A stretch of DNA of 64,000 nt from positions 1 through 64,000 of the forward strand of contig NZ_MKXB01000151.1 in NCBI RefSeq assembly GCF_001865245.1, read 5' to 3'. The notes beneath the pieces were generated by a model. It saw only the letters and a program-made list of their open reading frames with translations. It was not told the DNA's origin and ran no database searches. This DNA is from Streptomyces sp. CC53. Its GTDB lineage: Bacteria > Actinomycetota > Actinomycetes > Streptomycetales > Streptomycetaceae. A program made the translations under genes and the position numbers. Every line of letters begins with the position of its first letter. Within the stretch, counting starts at the first letter, position 1. This document shows positions 24,566-34,225 of this stretch, in pieces.

Positions 24566-27424
24566 TCAGTCCTCGGAACCGGCGGAGCGGGCCGCGGCCG
24601 TCTTCTTGGCGGCGGTCTTCGTGGCGGTCTTCTTCGCCGCGCCGGCCGTCTTGGCGGCCGTCGTCTTCTTGGCGGTCGTCTTCGTCGCGGTGGTCTTCTT
24701 CGCCGCCGTCTTCTTGGCGGCGGTCTTCTTCGCGGTGGTCTTCTTCGCCGCCGTCTTCTTGGCCGGCCCCTTGGCCCGCTTCTCCGCCAGCAGCTCAAAG
24801 CCCCGCTCCGGGGTGATCGTCTCCACGCTGTCCCCGGACCGCAGGGTCGCGTTGGTCTCGCCGTCCGTGACGTACGGCCCGAAGCGGCCGTCCTTGACGA
24901 CCACCGGACGCTCGCTGACCGGGTCGTTGCCGAGCTCCTTCAGCGGCGGCTTGGCGGCGGCCCGTCCCCGCGCCTTCGGCTGGGCGTAGATCGCGAGGGC
25001 CTCGTCCAGCGTGATCGTGAAGAGCTGCTCCTCGGCCTCCAGGGAGCGCGAGTCGGTGCCCTTCTTCAGGTAGGGCCCGTAGCGGCCGTTCTGCGCGGTG
25101 ATCTCCACGCCTTCGGCGTCGGTGCCGACGACGCGCGGCAGCGACATCAGCTTCAGCGCGTCTTCCAGGGTCACCGTGTCGAGCGACATGGACTTGAAGA
25201 GGGACGCGGTGCGCGGCTTGACGGCGTTCTTGCCGGTCTTGGGCGTGCCCTCCGGGAGGATCTCCGTCACGTACGGGCCGTAGCGGCCGTCCTTGGCGAC
25301 GATCGCGTGCCCGGTGTGCGGGTCGTTGCCCAGCTCGAACTCGCCGCTCGGCCGGGCCAGCAGCTCCTCCGCGTACTCGACGGACAGCTCGTCGGGCGCG
25401 AGGTCGGCGGGCACGTCGGCGCGCTGGTGGCCCTCGGTGTCCTTCTCGCCGCGCTCGATGTACGGGCCGTAGCGGCCGACGCGGAGCACGACGCCGTTGC
25501 CGACGGGGAAGGAGGAGATCTCGCGGGCGTCGATCGCACCGAGGTCGGTGACGAGCTCCTTCAGGCCGCCGAGGTGGTCGCCGTCGCCGTTCCCTGCGTC
25601 GGCGGCGCCGCCCGTGCCCGCGCCTTCGCCCTCGCCGAAGTAGAAGCGCCGCAGCCACGGCACGGCCTGGGCCTCGCCGCGGGCGATGCGGTCGAGGTCG
25701 TCCTCCATCTTCGCGGTGAAGTCGTAGTCGACGAGCCGGCCGAAGTGCTTCTCCAGCAGGTTGACCACGGCGAAGGAGAGGAACGACGGGACGAGGGCGG
25801 TGCCCTTCTTGAAGACGTAGCCGCGCTCCAGGATCGTGCCGATGATCGACGCGTACGTCGACGGGCGGCCGATCTCGCGCTCCTCCAGCTCCTTGACCAG
25901 CGTCGCCTCGGTGTAGCGGGCCGGCGCCTTGGTGGCGTGGCCGTCCGCCGTGATCTCCCGGGCGGCCAGCGCGTCGCCCTCGGCGACCTGCGGGAGGCGG
26001 CGTTCACGGTCGTCGAGCTCGGCGTTCGGGTCGTCGGCCCCCTCCACGTACGCCTTCATGAAGCCGTGGAAGGTGATCGTCTTGCCGGACGCGCTGAACT
26101 CGGCGTCACGGCCGTCCGCGGCCCGGCCGCCGATCTTGACGGTCACCGAGTTGCCGACGGCGTCCTTCATCTGAGAGGCGACGGTCCGCTTCCAGATCAG
26201 CTCGTACAGCCGGAACTGGTCGCCGGTCAGTCCCGTCTCGGCGGGCGTGCGGAAACGATCACCCGAGGGACGGATCGCCTCGTGCGCCTCCTGCGCGTTC
26301 TTGACCTTGCCCGCGTACGTGCGGGGGGCGTCGGGCAGGTAGTCGGCGCCGTACAGCTGCGTGACCTGCGCACGGGCCGCGGCGACGGCCGTGTCGGACA
26401 GCGTCGTCGAGTCCGTACGCATGTACGTGATGAAGCCGTTCTCGTACAGCTTCTGCGCGATCTGCATCGTCGCCTTGGCGCCGAAGCCGAGCTTCCGGCT
26501 GGCCTCCTGCTGGAGGGTCGTGGTGCGGAACGGCGCGTACGGCGAGCGGCGGTACGGCTTGGACTCCACGGAGCGGACACTGAACGCCGTGTCGGCGAGG
26601 GCCGCCGCGAGGGCGCGGGCGTTCGCCTCGTCGAGGTGCAGCACCTGGGCGCCCTTCAGGCGGCCGTCGGGGCCGAAGTCGCGGCCCTGGGCGATGCGGC
26701 GGCCGTCGACGGCGGTGAGCCGGGCCGCGAACGCCGCCGGGTCGGAGGTGTCGCCGGTGCGGCCGGTGCCGAAGGTGCCGGTCAGGTCCCAGTACTCGGC
26801 GGAGCGGAACGCGATGCGCTCGCGCTCACGCTCGACGACGAGGCGGGTGGCGACGGACTGGACGCGGCCGGCCGACAGCCGCGGCATGACCTTCTTCCAC
26901 AGGACCGGGGACACCTCGTAGCCGTAGAGGCGGTCGAGGATGCGGCGGGTCTCCTGGGCGTCGACCATGCGCTTGTTCAGCTCGCGCGGGTTGGCCACGG
27001 CCTGACGGATGGCGTCCTTGGTGATCTCGTGGAAGACCATCCGGTGGACCGGGACCTTGGGCTTCAGGACCTCCATGAGGTGCCAGGCGATGGCCTCGCC
27101 CTCGCGGTCCTCATCGGTGGCGAGGTACAGCTCGTCGGAGGCGGCCAGCTGCTCCTTGAGCTTGCGGACCTGGGCCTTCTTGTCGGCGTTGATGACGTAG
27201 ATCGGCTGGAAGTCGTGCTCGACGTCCACGCCGAGGCGGCGCACCTCGCCGGTGTACTTCTCGGGGACCTCCGCGGCCCCGTTCGGAAGGTCGCGGATGT
27301 GCCCGACGCTCGCCTCGACGACATAGCCGGGGCCGAGGTAGCTCTTGATCGTCTTCGCCTTGGCAGGCGACTCGACGATGACGAGTCGGCGGCCGCCCTG
27401 CGCGGTCTCGCTGGTCGGGGACAA
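24566..27424 (-). CDS. topA: DNA topoisomerase I with lysine-repeat tail
   Basis: Type IA topoisomerase that relaxes negative supercoils; essential in Streptomyces. 952 residues. TOPRIM domain: IVESPAK with catalytic Glu18, and DEDREGE (104-110) binding Mg2+. The active-site Tyr is Y334 in FITYMRTDST. The C-terminal region has several RYGPY/RFGPYV repeats in place of zinc fingers. It ends with about 65 residues of Lys/Ala/Thr repeats (KKTAAKKTTAKK type), known in S. coelicolor TopA to raise processivity. TTG at 27422-27424 is chosen because LSPTSETAQGGRRLVIVESP begins the conserved domain and GAGAGAAGAG precedes it. The upstream frame lacks conservation. Confidence 0.97.
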   Translation of the reverse strand: MSPTSETAQGGRRLVIVESPAKAKTIKSYLGPGYVVEASVGHIRDLPNGAAEVPEKYTGEVRRLGVDVEHDFQPIYVINADKKAQVRKLKEQLAASDELYLATDEDREGEAIAWHLMEVLKPKVPVHRMVFHEITKDAIRQAVANPRELNKRMVDAQETRRILDRLYGYEVSPVLWKKVMPRLSAGRVQSVATRLVVERERERIAFRSAEYWDLTGTFGTGRTGDTSDPAAFAARLTAVDGRRIAQGRDFGPDGRLKGAQVLHLDEANARALAAALADTAFSVRSVESKPYRRSPYAPFRTTTLQQEASRKLGFGAKATMQIAQKLYENGFITYMRTDSTTLSDTAVAAARAQVTQLYGADYLPDAPRTYAGKVKNAQEAHEAIRPSGDRFRTPAETGLTGDQFRLYELIWKRTVASQMKDAVGNSVTVKIGGRAADGRDAEFSASGKTITFHGFMKAYVEGADDPNAELDDRERRLPQVAEGDALAAREITADGHATKAPARYTEATLVKELEEREIGRPSTYASIIGTILERGYVFKKGTALVPSFLSFAVVNLLEKHFGRLVDYDFTAKMEDDLDRIARGEAQAVPWLRRFYFGEGEGAGTGGAADAGNGDGDHLGGLKELVTDLGAIDAREISSFPVGNGVVLRVGRYGPYIERGEKDTEGHQRADVPADLAPDELSVEYAEELLARPSGEFELGNDPHTGHAIVAKDGRYGPYVTEILPEGTPKTGKNAVKPRTASLFKSMSLDTVTLEDALKLMSLPRVVGTDAEGVEITAQNGRYGPYLKKGTDSRSLEAEEQLFTITLDEALAIYAQPKARGRAAAKPPLKELGNDPVSERPVVVKDGRFGPYVTDGETNATLRSGDSVETITPERGFELLAEKRAKGPAKKTAAKKTTAKKTAAKKTAAKKTTATKTTAKKTTAAKTAGAAKKTATKTAAKKTAAARSAGSED

Positions 27425-27873
27425 CGTTCGCTCTTCTCTCCGGTCGACGCTCGGTGGCACGTGCGACGCGGTGCGTGCCCCGTGACGAGGGCTTCCGCGC
27501 ACACCGCGGGCACTGCGCCACGGCTGTGGCGCTGCTGTCGCTGCGGAGTGTGACGGTACAACCCGCCCCCGTGTCAAACGGCAAAAGCCCGCAACGGCCA
27601 CTCGAACGGTAACCCGACTTCTGGCATTCCTGCCGCCCGGAGTCTCCTCACGGCGCGGAGGGCCACGTTCCGGCGAGCGGCCGCGGAGGTCTCCCGCCCG
27701 GGTGCGCGACCGGCGGGGCGCCCGGTGTGAGCAGGGCCCTCAGCCGCGGTGCGCCCGGGTCCCGTCGGAAGCGCAGAGGGGGACCGGCGGCGTGCCCGCA
27801 AGCGACTCGCGGCCGACGAGGACAGGGAGGGCCGCGCCCTCTCCGACCGGTCCGTCCCCGTGAGGCGAGCTGC
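27425..27873. other. topA upstream region
   Basis: About 450 bp with no supported gene. On the minus strand a TTGACA hexamer (27577-27572) lies about 150 bp before the topA TTG start and may be a -35 of one of its promoters; a matching -10 is not clear. TopA promoters are supercoiling-sensitive in relatives. The part next to 27874 is generic GC-rich DNA. Confidence 0.35.
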
Positions 27874-28071
27874 TCAGACGCGGCCGAAGCACCACACGCC
27901 GAGCGCGAGCAGCACGGCGCCGAACGCTGTTGCGAACACGGCCGCGGTCGTCGGGTCCACCCCGTGCGCGACGGGGGCGCGGTGCCGCACGCGGGCGGCG
28001 GTCCACACCAGCAGGCCGGCCCCGAACAGCGTGAACGCCGCGCCGGCGAAAATGGCCGGTCCGCTCTCCAT
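27874..28071 (-). CDS. small two-helix membrane protein
   Basis: 65 residues with two hydrophobic segments, GPAIFAGAAFTLFGAGLLVW and TAAVFATAFGAVLLALGVW, joined by a short basic loop (ARVRHRAPVAHGVDP). No known function. Codon third positions are strongly G/C as in real genes. The position between the methyltransferase and topA, on the same strand, is as I recall it in other Streptomyces. Confidence 0.65.
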   Translation of the reverse strand: MESGPAIFAGAAFTLFGAGLLVWTAARVRHRAPVAHGVDPTTAAVFATAFGAVLLALGVWCFGRV

Positions 28072-28568
28072 GCCCGTACCCCGTTCCGTCTGTGATGCGC
28101 GTCATGGGCACCCCGCGCGCCGCCGCCGGGCGGCGGCCGCGGGTCCCCCCGGGGCCGAGGCTGGCACTTCCGTGCGTCGGGAGCACGAATTGCGGGTGAA
28201 CGGCGCGGGACCCGCCGCCGCCCTTCACCCGACTGGACCGACACCACGGGTCCTGAGGCGCTGTGGACGCCCCCGCGAGCGGCCGTCCGACTCCTCACCG
28301 GCGCCCCGGAACCACGGGCTGCGGCTCCCCGACCGCGGCCTCGTGCGTCGGCTGCCGGAGGGCTCGCGCGAGGAGGCTGCCGGAAGGCACGCCTGCGGAC
28401 GCGGGCGACGCGCGGGCGGCCGGGATGCCCGCCCCGGGTACGGCCGCAGGCGCGGGCCCAGCCGCCGGGCGGAGCCGGTCGCCACACAGGCGGAGCCCAC
28501 CCCGCCCCACGTGGCCCGGGCGGCCCCACCGGCGGGGTTCCGGCCCCCGGTGCCCGCAGGGCTCGCCG
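28072..28568. other. intergenic region, no supported gene
   Basis: 497 bp between the methyltransferase stop and the small membrane protein. Only Arg/Pro/Ala-rich chance frames are present. I see no clear promoter, terminator or RNA. Confidence 0.45.
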
Positions 28569-30116
28569 TCAGACGGACGCGGCGGGGTGAGCGGGCTCGT
28601 CGACCGGGGTCAGGAAGCCCTCCTCCACCAGGAGGCGGATCGCCTGGGGCGTGCGGTCCCGCAGGACGACGGGGTCCTCGCCCATGAGCTGGGCGATCGC
28701 GTCCAGGATCCGCCCCGCCGTCAGACTGCCGTCGCACACTCCCGCGAAGCCCGCGCCCACGGTGTCGACCCTGGTGGCGCGCCGCATGCCGCGGTTCTGC
28801 CGGAGGATCACATGCTCCGGGTCCTCGGCTCCCGGCCGGCCCACCTGCTCCTGGACCACTTCCGGTGCCAGGACGAACCGGTCGGCGAGCAGCGCCGCGT
28901 CGTCCCGCCTCCGCAGGTAGTCCTGCCGCGCGAAGTGCGCCACGACCGTGTCGCCCAGCGGCTGCTCGACCGGATGGGGCCACTCCTCCACGACGATCGA
29001 CGGCCGCTCGGCGGCGGCCTTGCGCAGGGTGATCCAGCCGAAGCCGATCGCCCGGGTCCGTCGCGCCTCGAACGCGTCGAGCCACTCCTCGTACCGCGCC
29101 GCGTACTCCTCGGGAAGGGCGCGGTGGTCCCCCGCGTCCCTGAGCCACAGCTCGGCGTACTGCGTCACGTCCTGGAACTCCCGCTGGATGATCCAGGCAT
29201 CGCACCCGCGCGGCACCCATGAGCGGACCCGTTCCTTCCAGTCCTCGCCCTCCACGTGCTCCCAGTTGGCGAGGAACTGCGCGTACCCCCCTTCGTTGAG
29301 CCGCTCCCCGGCCTGCTGGACGAGGGTGCGGCACAGGTCGTCGCCGCTCATGCCGCCGTCCCGGTAGGTCAGCCTGGCCCCGGGCGAGATCACGAACGGC
29401 GGGTTGGAGACGATCAGGTCGTACGTCCGCGCGCCCACGGGCTCGTAGAGCGAACCGGTGTGCAGCTCGGCTTCCGGCGCGTCCGACAGGGCGAGGGTGA
29501 GCCGGGTGAAGACGAGGGCCCGCGGGTTGAGGTCGGTGGCCGTCACCCGCGTGGCGTGCTGGGCGGCGTGCAGTGCCTGGATGCCGCTGCCGGTGCCCAC
29601 GTCAAGCACGGACGCCACGGGCGTCCGCACCGTGAGGCCCGCGAGTGTGGTGGAGGCGCCGCCGACCCCGAGGACCACGCCCTCGCCCCGGCCGCCCGCC
29701 CCGCCGGCGCCTCCCACGGCGCAGCCCAGGTCGGAGACGATGTACCAGTCCTGGCCCTGCGGACCGCCGTGCGGCCGTACGTCGACGGTTGCGCGCACGG
29801 TCTCCGCGGCGCCGTCGCCGTCCCGCACCACCCATCCGTCGGCGAGGGCCTCGTCCAGGGGGAGAGCGGCTTTCGCCTGCTCCAGCGGGACGGACCGCTG
29901 GAGCAGGAACAGCCGTACGAGGGAGTCCAGGGGCCCCGTGCCGCTGGTGGCGCGCAGGGCGGGGACCGTCTCGCTGCGGGCGAGGGCGGCGTAGGCCGGG
30001 GCGCCGAGCCGGTCGAGCAGCCCGTCGGCGGTGAAGCCGGCGGCGAGGAACGCCGCACGGAGGCGGTCGGCGCGATCGGGCACCGGGAGGCTGGTGGTCT
30101 GGCTGGTCGTACTCAC
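28569..30116 (-). CDS. class I SAM-dependent methyltransferase (PrmC/RlmG-like)
   Basis: 515 residues. The SAM-binding motif I is LDVGTGSG (171-178), the acidic strand-2 end is ATDLNPRA, and the catalytic NPPF (238-241) in LIVSNPPFV marks an amino-group N-methyltransferase, as in PrmC (release factors) and RlmG-type rRNA enzymes. The N-terminal 160 residues are a helical winged-helix-like domain and the C-terminal 180 form a separate domain with DRFVLAPEVVQEQ. The substrate is not identifiable. GTG at 30116 is chosen; the longer in-frame start at 30176 adds non-conserved sequence. It is transcribed away from the lipoprotein gene's terminator at 30155-30184, so it probably has its own promoter. 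Confidence 0.88.
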   Translation of the reverse strand: MSTTSQTTSLPVPDRADRLRAAFLAAGFTADGLLDRLGAPAYAALARSETVPALRATSGTGPLDSLVRLFLLQRSVPLEQAKAALPLDEALADGWVVRDGDGAAETVRATVDVRPHGGPQGQDWYIVSDLGCAVGGAGGAGGRGEGVVLGVGGASTTLAGLTVRTPVASVLDVGTGSGIQALHAAQHATRVTATDLNPRALVFTRLTLALSDAPEAELHTGSLYEPVGARTYDLIVSNPPFVISPGARLTYRDGGMSGDDLCRTLVQQAGERLNEGGYAQFLANWEHVEGEDWKERVRSWVPRGCDAWIIQREFQDVTQYAELWLRDAGDHRALPEEYAARYEEWLDAFEARRTRAIGFGWITLRKAAAERPSIVVEEWPHPVEQPLGDTVVAHFARQDYLRRRDDAALLADRFVLAPEVVQEQVGRPGAEDPEHVILRQNRGMRRATRVDTVGAGFAGVCDGSLTAGRILDAIAQLMGEDPVVLRDRTPQAIRLLVEEGFLTPVDEPAHPAASV

Positions 30117-30154
30117 CCGCTCATTGTGACCGCCGCCACGAACAGACGGCGAAA

Positions 30155-30184
30155 CGGCCCGGCTGCCTGTGGACAACCGGGCCG
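30155..30184 (-). terminator. hairpin terminator after lipoprotein gene
   Basis: 8-bp GC stem (30155-30162 with 30177-30184). On the minus strand it is followed by TTTCG. It lies about 45 nt after the lipoprotein stop and 40 nt before the methyltransferase start. Confidence 0.6.
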
Positions 30185-30227
30185 CCGCGCGGGTGCCCGG
30201 CGGCCCGTACGGTTCGGCGTCCGGCGG

Positions 30228-30908
30228 CTACTCGGGCTTCGCGCTCGCCGACTCCGCGGCCTTGGCGGACGGGGAGCCGGAGGCGGGCGCCTTGGCCGCG
30301 GGCGACGAGGCCCCGGCTCCGGGCTTGGCCTCCGCGTCGGCGGACGCGGACGGCACCGCGGAGGGGGTGGCCTTCTGGCAGCCGGGCTGGCGGGCCATGG
30401 CGTCCCGCAGTTCCCCGGACTGCAGCTTGGCCAGCGCGTCCTGGTCCATCTTCTCGATCTTCTTCAGGCCGGCCGCGACGTCCTGCAGGCCGTCGGCGAA
30501 CGCCTGCTGGTTCTTCGGGTCCAGGGCGTCGACCTGCTTGCGCAGTCCCTCGTACGCCGTGGCCGTGGCGCCGAGTTCCTTGATCGCGTCCTTCTGGAGC
30601 TGCTCGCCGTTCTCGATCGGCGGGACACCGGCGCTCTGCACGGCCTTGGCGAGTGCCTTCTCCGTGTCCGCGATGTCCTGGAACGCCTTCGAGTCGGCGG
30701 CCTGGACCTCGGCGGGCTTGCTGTCCGCGTGGGTCGAGATGATGGCCTGCTGGGCGTCGGCCCGCTTCTGGAACTGCGGTTTGGCCTGGTCGCAGAACGT
30801 CTTGGCCCAGGCGTCCGCCTTGCCGTCGTCGCCGTCGTCGCTGCAACCCGACAGCACGAGTACCAGCACCGCGCCGCCGGACAGTGCGGCTGCAAGCTTC
30901 TTGTTCAC
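30228..30908 (-). CDS. small lipoprotein
   Basis: 226 residues. Lipoprotein signal MNKKLAAALSGGAVLVLVLS with lipobox LSGC (Cys22), then an acidic linker. A helical domain (about 35-170) has two Cys (TFCDQAKPQF and RQPGCQKA) likely joined by a disulfide. A disordered Ala/Ser/Pro/Lys tail ends the protein, typical of cell-wall-spanning Streptomyces lipoproteins. GTG at 30908 is set by the signal peptide, with AGGGA 8 nt upstream. Function unknown. It is single, with a terminator downstream. Confidence 0.85.
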   Translation of the reverse strand: MNKKLAAALSGGAVLVLVLSGCSDDGDDGKADAWAKTFCDQAKPQFQKRADAQQAIISTHADSKPAEVQAADSKAFQDIADTEKALAKAVQSAGVPPIENGEQLQKDAIKELGATATAYEGLRKQVDALDPKNQQAFADGLQDVAAGLKKIEKMDQDALAKLQSGELRDAMARQPGCQKATPSAVPSASADAEAKPGAGASSPAAKAPASGSPSAKAAESASAKPE

Positions 30909-31140
30909 CGGATCGGTCCCTTCCAAGGCTCTCGGCCCCGGAACATACACGCCCGGTAGGTCGAGCCCGCAGGCCGTACGCCCGGTTCGTACCCCATTGA
31001 AGCCATTTGCACCAAGAGAGACAAGGCTCACGACGTGAGCACCACCGCATCGCCCCCCGAAGTGGGCCCCGTCCCGGGGCGCCGAGTGCCGCGACGGGCG
31101 GTACGGACTGGGCATCGCAAGGGGCTCACCGGAAGCGGGG

Positions 31141-33525
31141 CTACGGCACGGGCGCCTCGTCCGGGGATCCCGCGGCCTGCCGGGGCCCGTCGGGCGGACC
31201 GCCGTCGTCCCCGGCTACGGACCGCCGCTTGGAGACGTACACCGACGCCACGATGACGGTGATCGCGACGACCGCCACCACCGCCCGTACCGCAGGGCTG
31301 GCGTCGTCACCGTGGCCGAAGCGGACGACGGCCGGGGCGATCAGCAGCGCGACCAGGTTCATGACCTTGAGCAGCGGGTTGATCGCCGGACCGGCGGTGT
31401 CCTTGAAAGGGTCGCCGACGGTGTCCCCGATCACGGTGGCGGCGTGCGCCTCGCTCCCCTTGCCGCCGTGGTGGCCGTCCTCCACCCGCTTCTTCGCGTT
31501 GTCCCAGGCGCCGCCGGAGTTCGCCAGGAAGACGGCCATGAGGAGGCCGGTGCCGATGGCCCCCGCGAGGTACGCGCCGAGCGCGCCCACGCCGAAGGTG
31601 AAGCCGACCGCGATGGGCGCCAGCACCGCGAGGAGCCCGGGGGTGGCGAGCTCGCGCAGGGCGTCCTTGGTGCAGATGTCGACGACGCGCCCGTACTGGG
31701 GCTTCTCGCTGAAGTCCATGATCCCCGGGTGTTCCCGGAACTGGCGGCGCACCTCGTACACCACGGAGCCCGCGGAGCGGGACACGGCGCTGACGGCCAG
31801 CCCGGAGAAGAGGAAGACGACCGCGGCGCCGAGGATCAGCCCCACGAGGTTGTTGGGCTGCGAGATGTCCATGCTGAGCGTCAGCTCGTCCGCCCTGGCG
31901 CCGACGTCCGCGACCGCGGTGGCGATGGCGTCCCGGTACGAGCCGAAGAGCGCGGACGCCGCGAGGACCGCGGTGGCGATGGCGATGCCCTTGGTGATGG
32001 CCTTGGTGGTGTTGCCTACGGCGTCGAGGTCGGTGAGGACCTGCGCGCCGGCGCCGCGGACGTCGCCGGACATCTCGGCGATGCCCTGGGCGTTGTCGGA
32101 GACGGGACCGAAGGTGTCCATGGCGACGATGACGCCGACGGTGGTGAGGAGTCCCGTTCCGGCGAGCGCGACGGCGAACAGCGCCAGCGTGATCGACGCA
32201 CCGCCCAGCAGGAAGGCCCCGTACACGGCGAGGCTGATGAGGAGGGCGGTGTAGACGGCGGACTCCAGGCCCAGGGACACGCCCGCGAGGATGACGGTGG
32301 CGGGGCCGGTCAGCGAGGACCTGCCGACATCCTTGACGGGGCGCCGCCCTGGCTCCGTGAAGTAACCGGTGAGCTGCTGGATGAGGGCGGCCAGGACGAT
32401 GCCGACGGCTACGGCGACGACGGCGAGGACCCGTGGGTCTCCGGCATGGCCGAGCACGGCGCCGTCGGTGACGCCGTCCAGCTCCGCGTACGTGGCCGGC
32501 AGGAGGACGAAGGCGGCGGCGGCCACGAGCGCCAGGGAGATCACCGCGGAGAGGAAGAAGCCGCGGTTGATGGCGGTCATCCCGCTGCGGTCGGCCCGGC
32601 GCGGCGCGACGGCGAAGACACCGATCATCGCGGTGACCACGCCGATCGCCGGCACCACCAGCGGAAAGGCCAGGCCGAGGTCGCCGAAGGCGGCGGTGCC
32701 GAGGATCAGCGCGGCGACCAGCGTCACCGCGTACGACTCGAAGAGGTCGGCGGCCATGCCCGCGCAGTCGCCCACGTTGTCGCCCACGTTGTCGGCGATG
32801 GTGGCGGCGTTGCGCGGGTCGTCCTCGGGGATGCCCTTCTCGACCTTGCCGACGAGGTCCGCTCCGACGTCTGCCGCCTTGGTGAAGATGCCGCCGCCGA
32901 CCCGCATGAACATGGCGATGAGTGCGGCGCCCAGGCCGAAGCCCTCCAGTACCTTCGGCGCGTCCGCGGCGTAGACCAGCACGACGCAGGCGGCACCGAG
33001 CAGCCCGAGCCCGACGGTGCACATGCCGACGACGCCGCCGGTCCGGAAAGCGATCTTCATCGCCCGGTGCGAGACGGCCGTCAGGTCCTTCTCGGGTTCT
33101 CCGGCCCCGGGCGTGGCCTCCCGTGCCGCGGCGGCGACCCGTACGTTGCTGCGTACGGCGAGCCGCATGCCGATGTACCCGGTGGCCGCGGAGAACAGCG
33201 CACCCACGAGGAAGAAGAGCGAGCGGCCAGCTCTCTGCGACCAGTTGTCGGCGGGAAGCAGCATGAGCAGGAAGAACACCACGACGGCGAAGACGGCGAT
33301 GGTGCGCAGTTGCCGCCCCAGGTAGGCGTTGGCGCCCTCCTGGACGGCTGCGGCGATCCTCTTCATCGCGTCCGTGCCCTCGCCCGCGGCGAGCACCTGA
33401 CGGACCAGCAGTCGGGCGACGACCAGAGCGAGCAGGGCGACACCCGCGATGACGAGCACGATGACCCGGTTCCCCGAGGTGAGCTCCGCGGCCGCGAGAG
33501 GCGGTGGGTCGAGGAGTCCCGCCAT
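31141..33525 (-). CDS. hppA: membrane-bound proton-translocating pyrophosphatase
   Basis: Integral-membrane pyrophosphatase, 794 residues, about 16 membrane segments. It couples PPi hydrolysis to H+ pumping. Signature acidic motifs are present: DVGADLVGKVE, DNVGDNVGDCAGMAADLFE and the C-terminal IGDTVGDPFKDTAGPA. The segment GNTTKAITKG has Lys where K+-dependent enzymes have Ala, so this is the K+-independent class. The N-terminus starts MAGLLDPPPLAAAE. ATG at 33525 has GGGAGGA just upstream. The C-terminal 30 residues are a hydrophilic Pro/Gly tail. A monocistronic unit is likely, since the upstream anti-sigma gene ends with a strong terminator (33701-33725). Confidence 0.97.
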   Translation of the reverse strand: MAGLLDPPPLAAAELTSGNRVIVLVIAGVALLALVVARLLVRQVLAAGEGTDAMKRIAAAVQEGANAYLGRQLRTIAVFAVVVFFLLMLLPADNWSQRAGRSLFFLVGALFSAATGYIGMRLAVRSNVRVAAAAREATPGAGEPEKDLTAVSHRAMKIAFRTGGVVGMCTVGLGLLGAACVVLVYAADAPKVLEGFGLGAALIAMFMRVGGGIFTKAADVGADLVGKVEKGIPEDDPRNAATIADNVGDNVGDCAGMAADLFESYAVTLVAALILGTAAFGDLGLAFPLVVPAIGVVTAMIGVFAVAPRRADRSGMTAINRGFFLSAVISLALVAAAAFVLLPATYAELDGVTDGAVLGHAGDPRVLAVVAVAVGIVLAALIQQLTGYFTEPGRRPVKDVGRSSLTGPATVILAGVSLGLESAVYTALLISLAVYGAFLLGGASITLALFAVALAGTGLLTTVGVIVAMDTFGPVSDNAQGIAEMSGDVRGAGAQVLTDLDAVGNTTKAITKGIAIATAVLAASALFGSYRDAIATAVADVGARADELTLSMDISQPNNLVGLILGAAVVFLFSGLAVSAVSRSAGSVVYEVRRQFREHPGIMDFSEKPQYGRVVDICTKDALRELATPGLLAVLAPIAVGFTFGVGALGAYLAGAIGTGLLMAVFLANSGGAWDNAKKRVEDGHHGGKGSEAHAATVIGDTVGDPFKDTAGPAINPLLKVMNLVALLIAPAVVRFGHGDDASPAVRAVVAVVAITVIVASVYVSKRRSVAGDDGGPPDGPRQAAGSPDEAPVP

Positions 33526-33700
33526 GCGTCCTCCCTGGCGTCTCGCGTGAGCGGCATCCGGCGGCATCCGGATGGAACGGGGCGATGAGGAACAGAATCA
33601 GCCGCGGCGCGTCGCTCGGCAAACGCTCGCCGCAACCGCGGCCGGGGGCTGCGGCCGAGCGGCGGAACGCGCGCCTCCGGTGCGCTGGGCGGCGGACAGG

Positions 33701-33725
33701 GAAAAGGCCCTGCTCAGCAGGGCCT
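33701..33725 (-). terminator. intrinsic terminator after the BldG-partner gene
   Basis: 9-bp stem AGGCCCTGC (33705-33713) with GCAGGGCCT (33717-33725) and loop TCA. On the minus strand it is followed by TTTT, a rare U-tract for this genome. It lies 42 nt after the anti-sigma stop and separates it from hppA. Confidence 0.8.
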
Positions 33726-33766
33726 CACCGGGCTTCTCGTCCCGGGCGTGCGTCGCGCGAACCGTG

Positions 33767-34225
33767 TCAGGCGCGTGCGGCGGAACCGGACCGGGGCCAG
33801 CTCATCCGGATGACACCGCCGCGCTCTCCGGCGGAGACCTCCACGTCGTCGACGAGGCCGCTGATGACGGCGAGGCCCATCTCGTCCTCGCCTTCCGCGT
33901 CGTCGAAGTCGGGCTGCGACGCGTGCCCCCGCTCCCCCGGCACCCCGGCGGCGTCGGCCGCGGCGACTCCGGCGCCGGGCACCTCGTCGCCGACCTCGAT
34001 GGAGAACGCCTTCTCCTCCTCGGTCAGCAGCACGCGCACGGGCGCGAGGACGTGGTTGCTGCGGTGCAGCCCGACGGCCCGGGAGCAGGCCTCACCGACG
34101 GCGAGCCTGACCTCGTCCAGGACGGCTTCGTCCACCCCGGCCATGCGCGCCACGGCGGCCGCCACGAGCCGCGCTGTCCTGACGTGCTCGGGCTGGGCGC
34201 TGATGCGGAGTTCCACGGTGGCCAT
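33767..34225 (-). CDS. anti-sigma factor / RsbW-like ATP-binding kinase, BldG partner
   Basis: 152 residues with an RsbW/SpoIIAB-type GHKL ATPase fold. The N-box region is VRLAVGEACSRAVGLHR and the G1-like segment is DEMGLAVISGLVDDV. A Gly/Ala/Asp-rich insert (about 85-115) separates them, replacing a compact ATP lid. It should bind a sigma factor and phosphorylate an anti-anti-sigma protein. In S. coelicolor the gene after bldG (orf3, SCO3548) encodes such a protein, which interacts with BldG, and this is its positional match. ATG at 34225 has GAGGGGGA upstream. It lies 469 nt after bldG on the same strand and ends at a clear terminator. Confidence 0.88.
   Translation of the reverse strand: MATVELRISAQPEHVRTARLVAAAVARMAGVDEAVLDEVRLAVGEACSRAVGLHRSNHVLAPVRVLLTEEEKAFSIEVGDEVPGAGVAAADAAGVPGERGHASQPDFDDAEGEDEMGLAVISGLVDDVEVSAGERGGVIRMSWPRSGSAARA

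Noticed and set aside
21045-24989. Very long open frame on the plus strand opposite tmk and the coiled-coil gene
   Set aside because: Composition is Arg/Gly/Leu-rich with no domains. The minus strand has clear Tmk and coiled-coil proteins. Long antisense frames are expected at this GC content.
24506-27553. Long plus-strand frame opposite topA
   Set aside because: It is a mirror of topA codons, with no ribosome-binding site or motifs.
31312-33588. Long frames on both strands overlapping hppA
   Set aside because: The pyrophosphatase frame has all signature motifs; the others are Arg/Asp/Gly-rich shadows.
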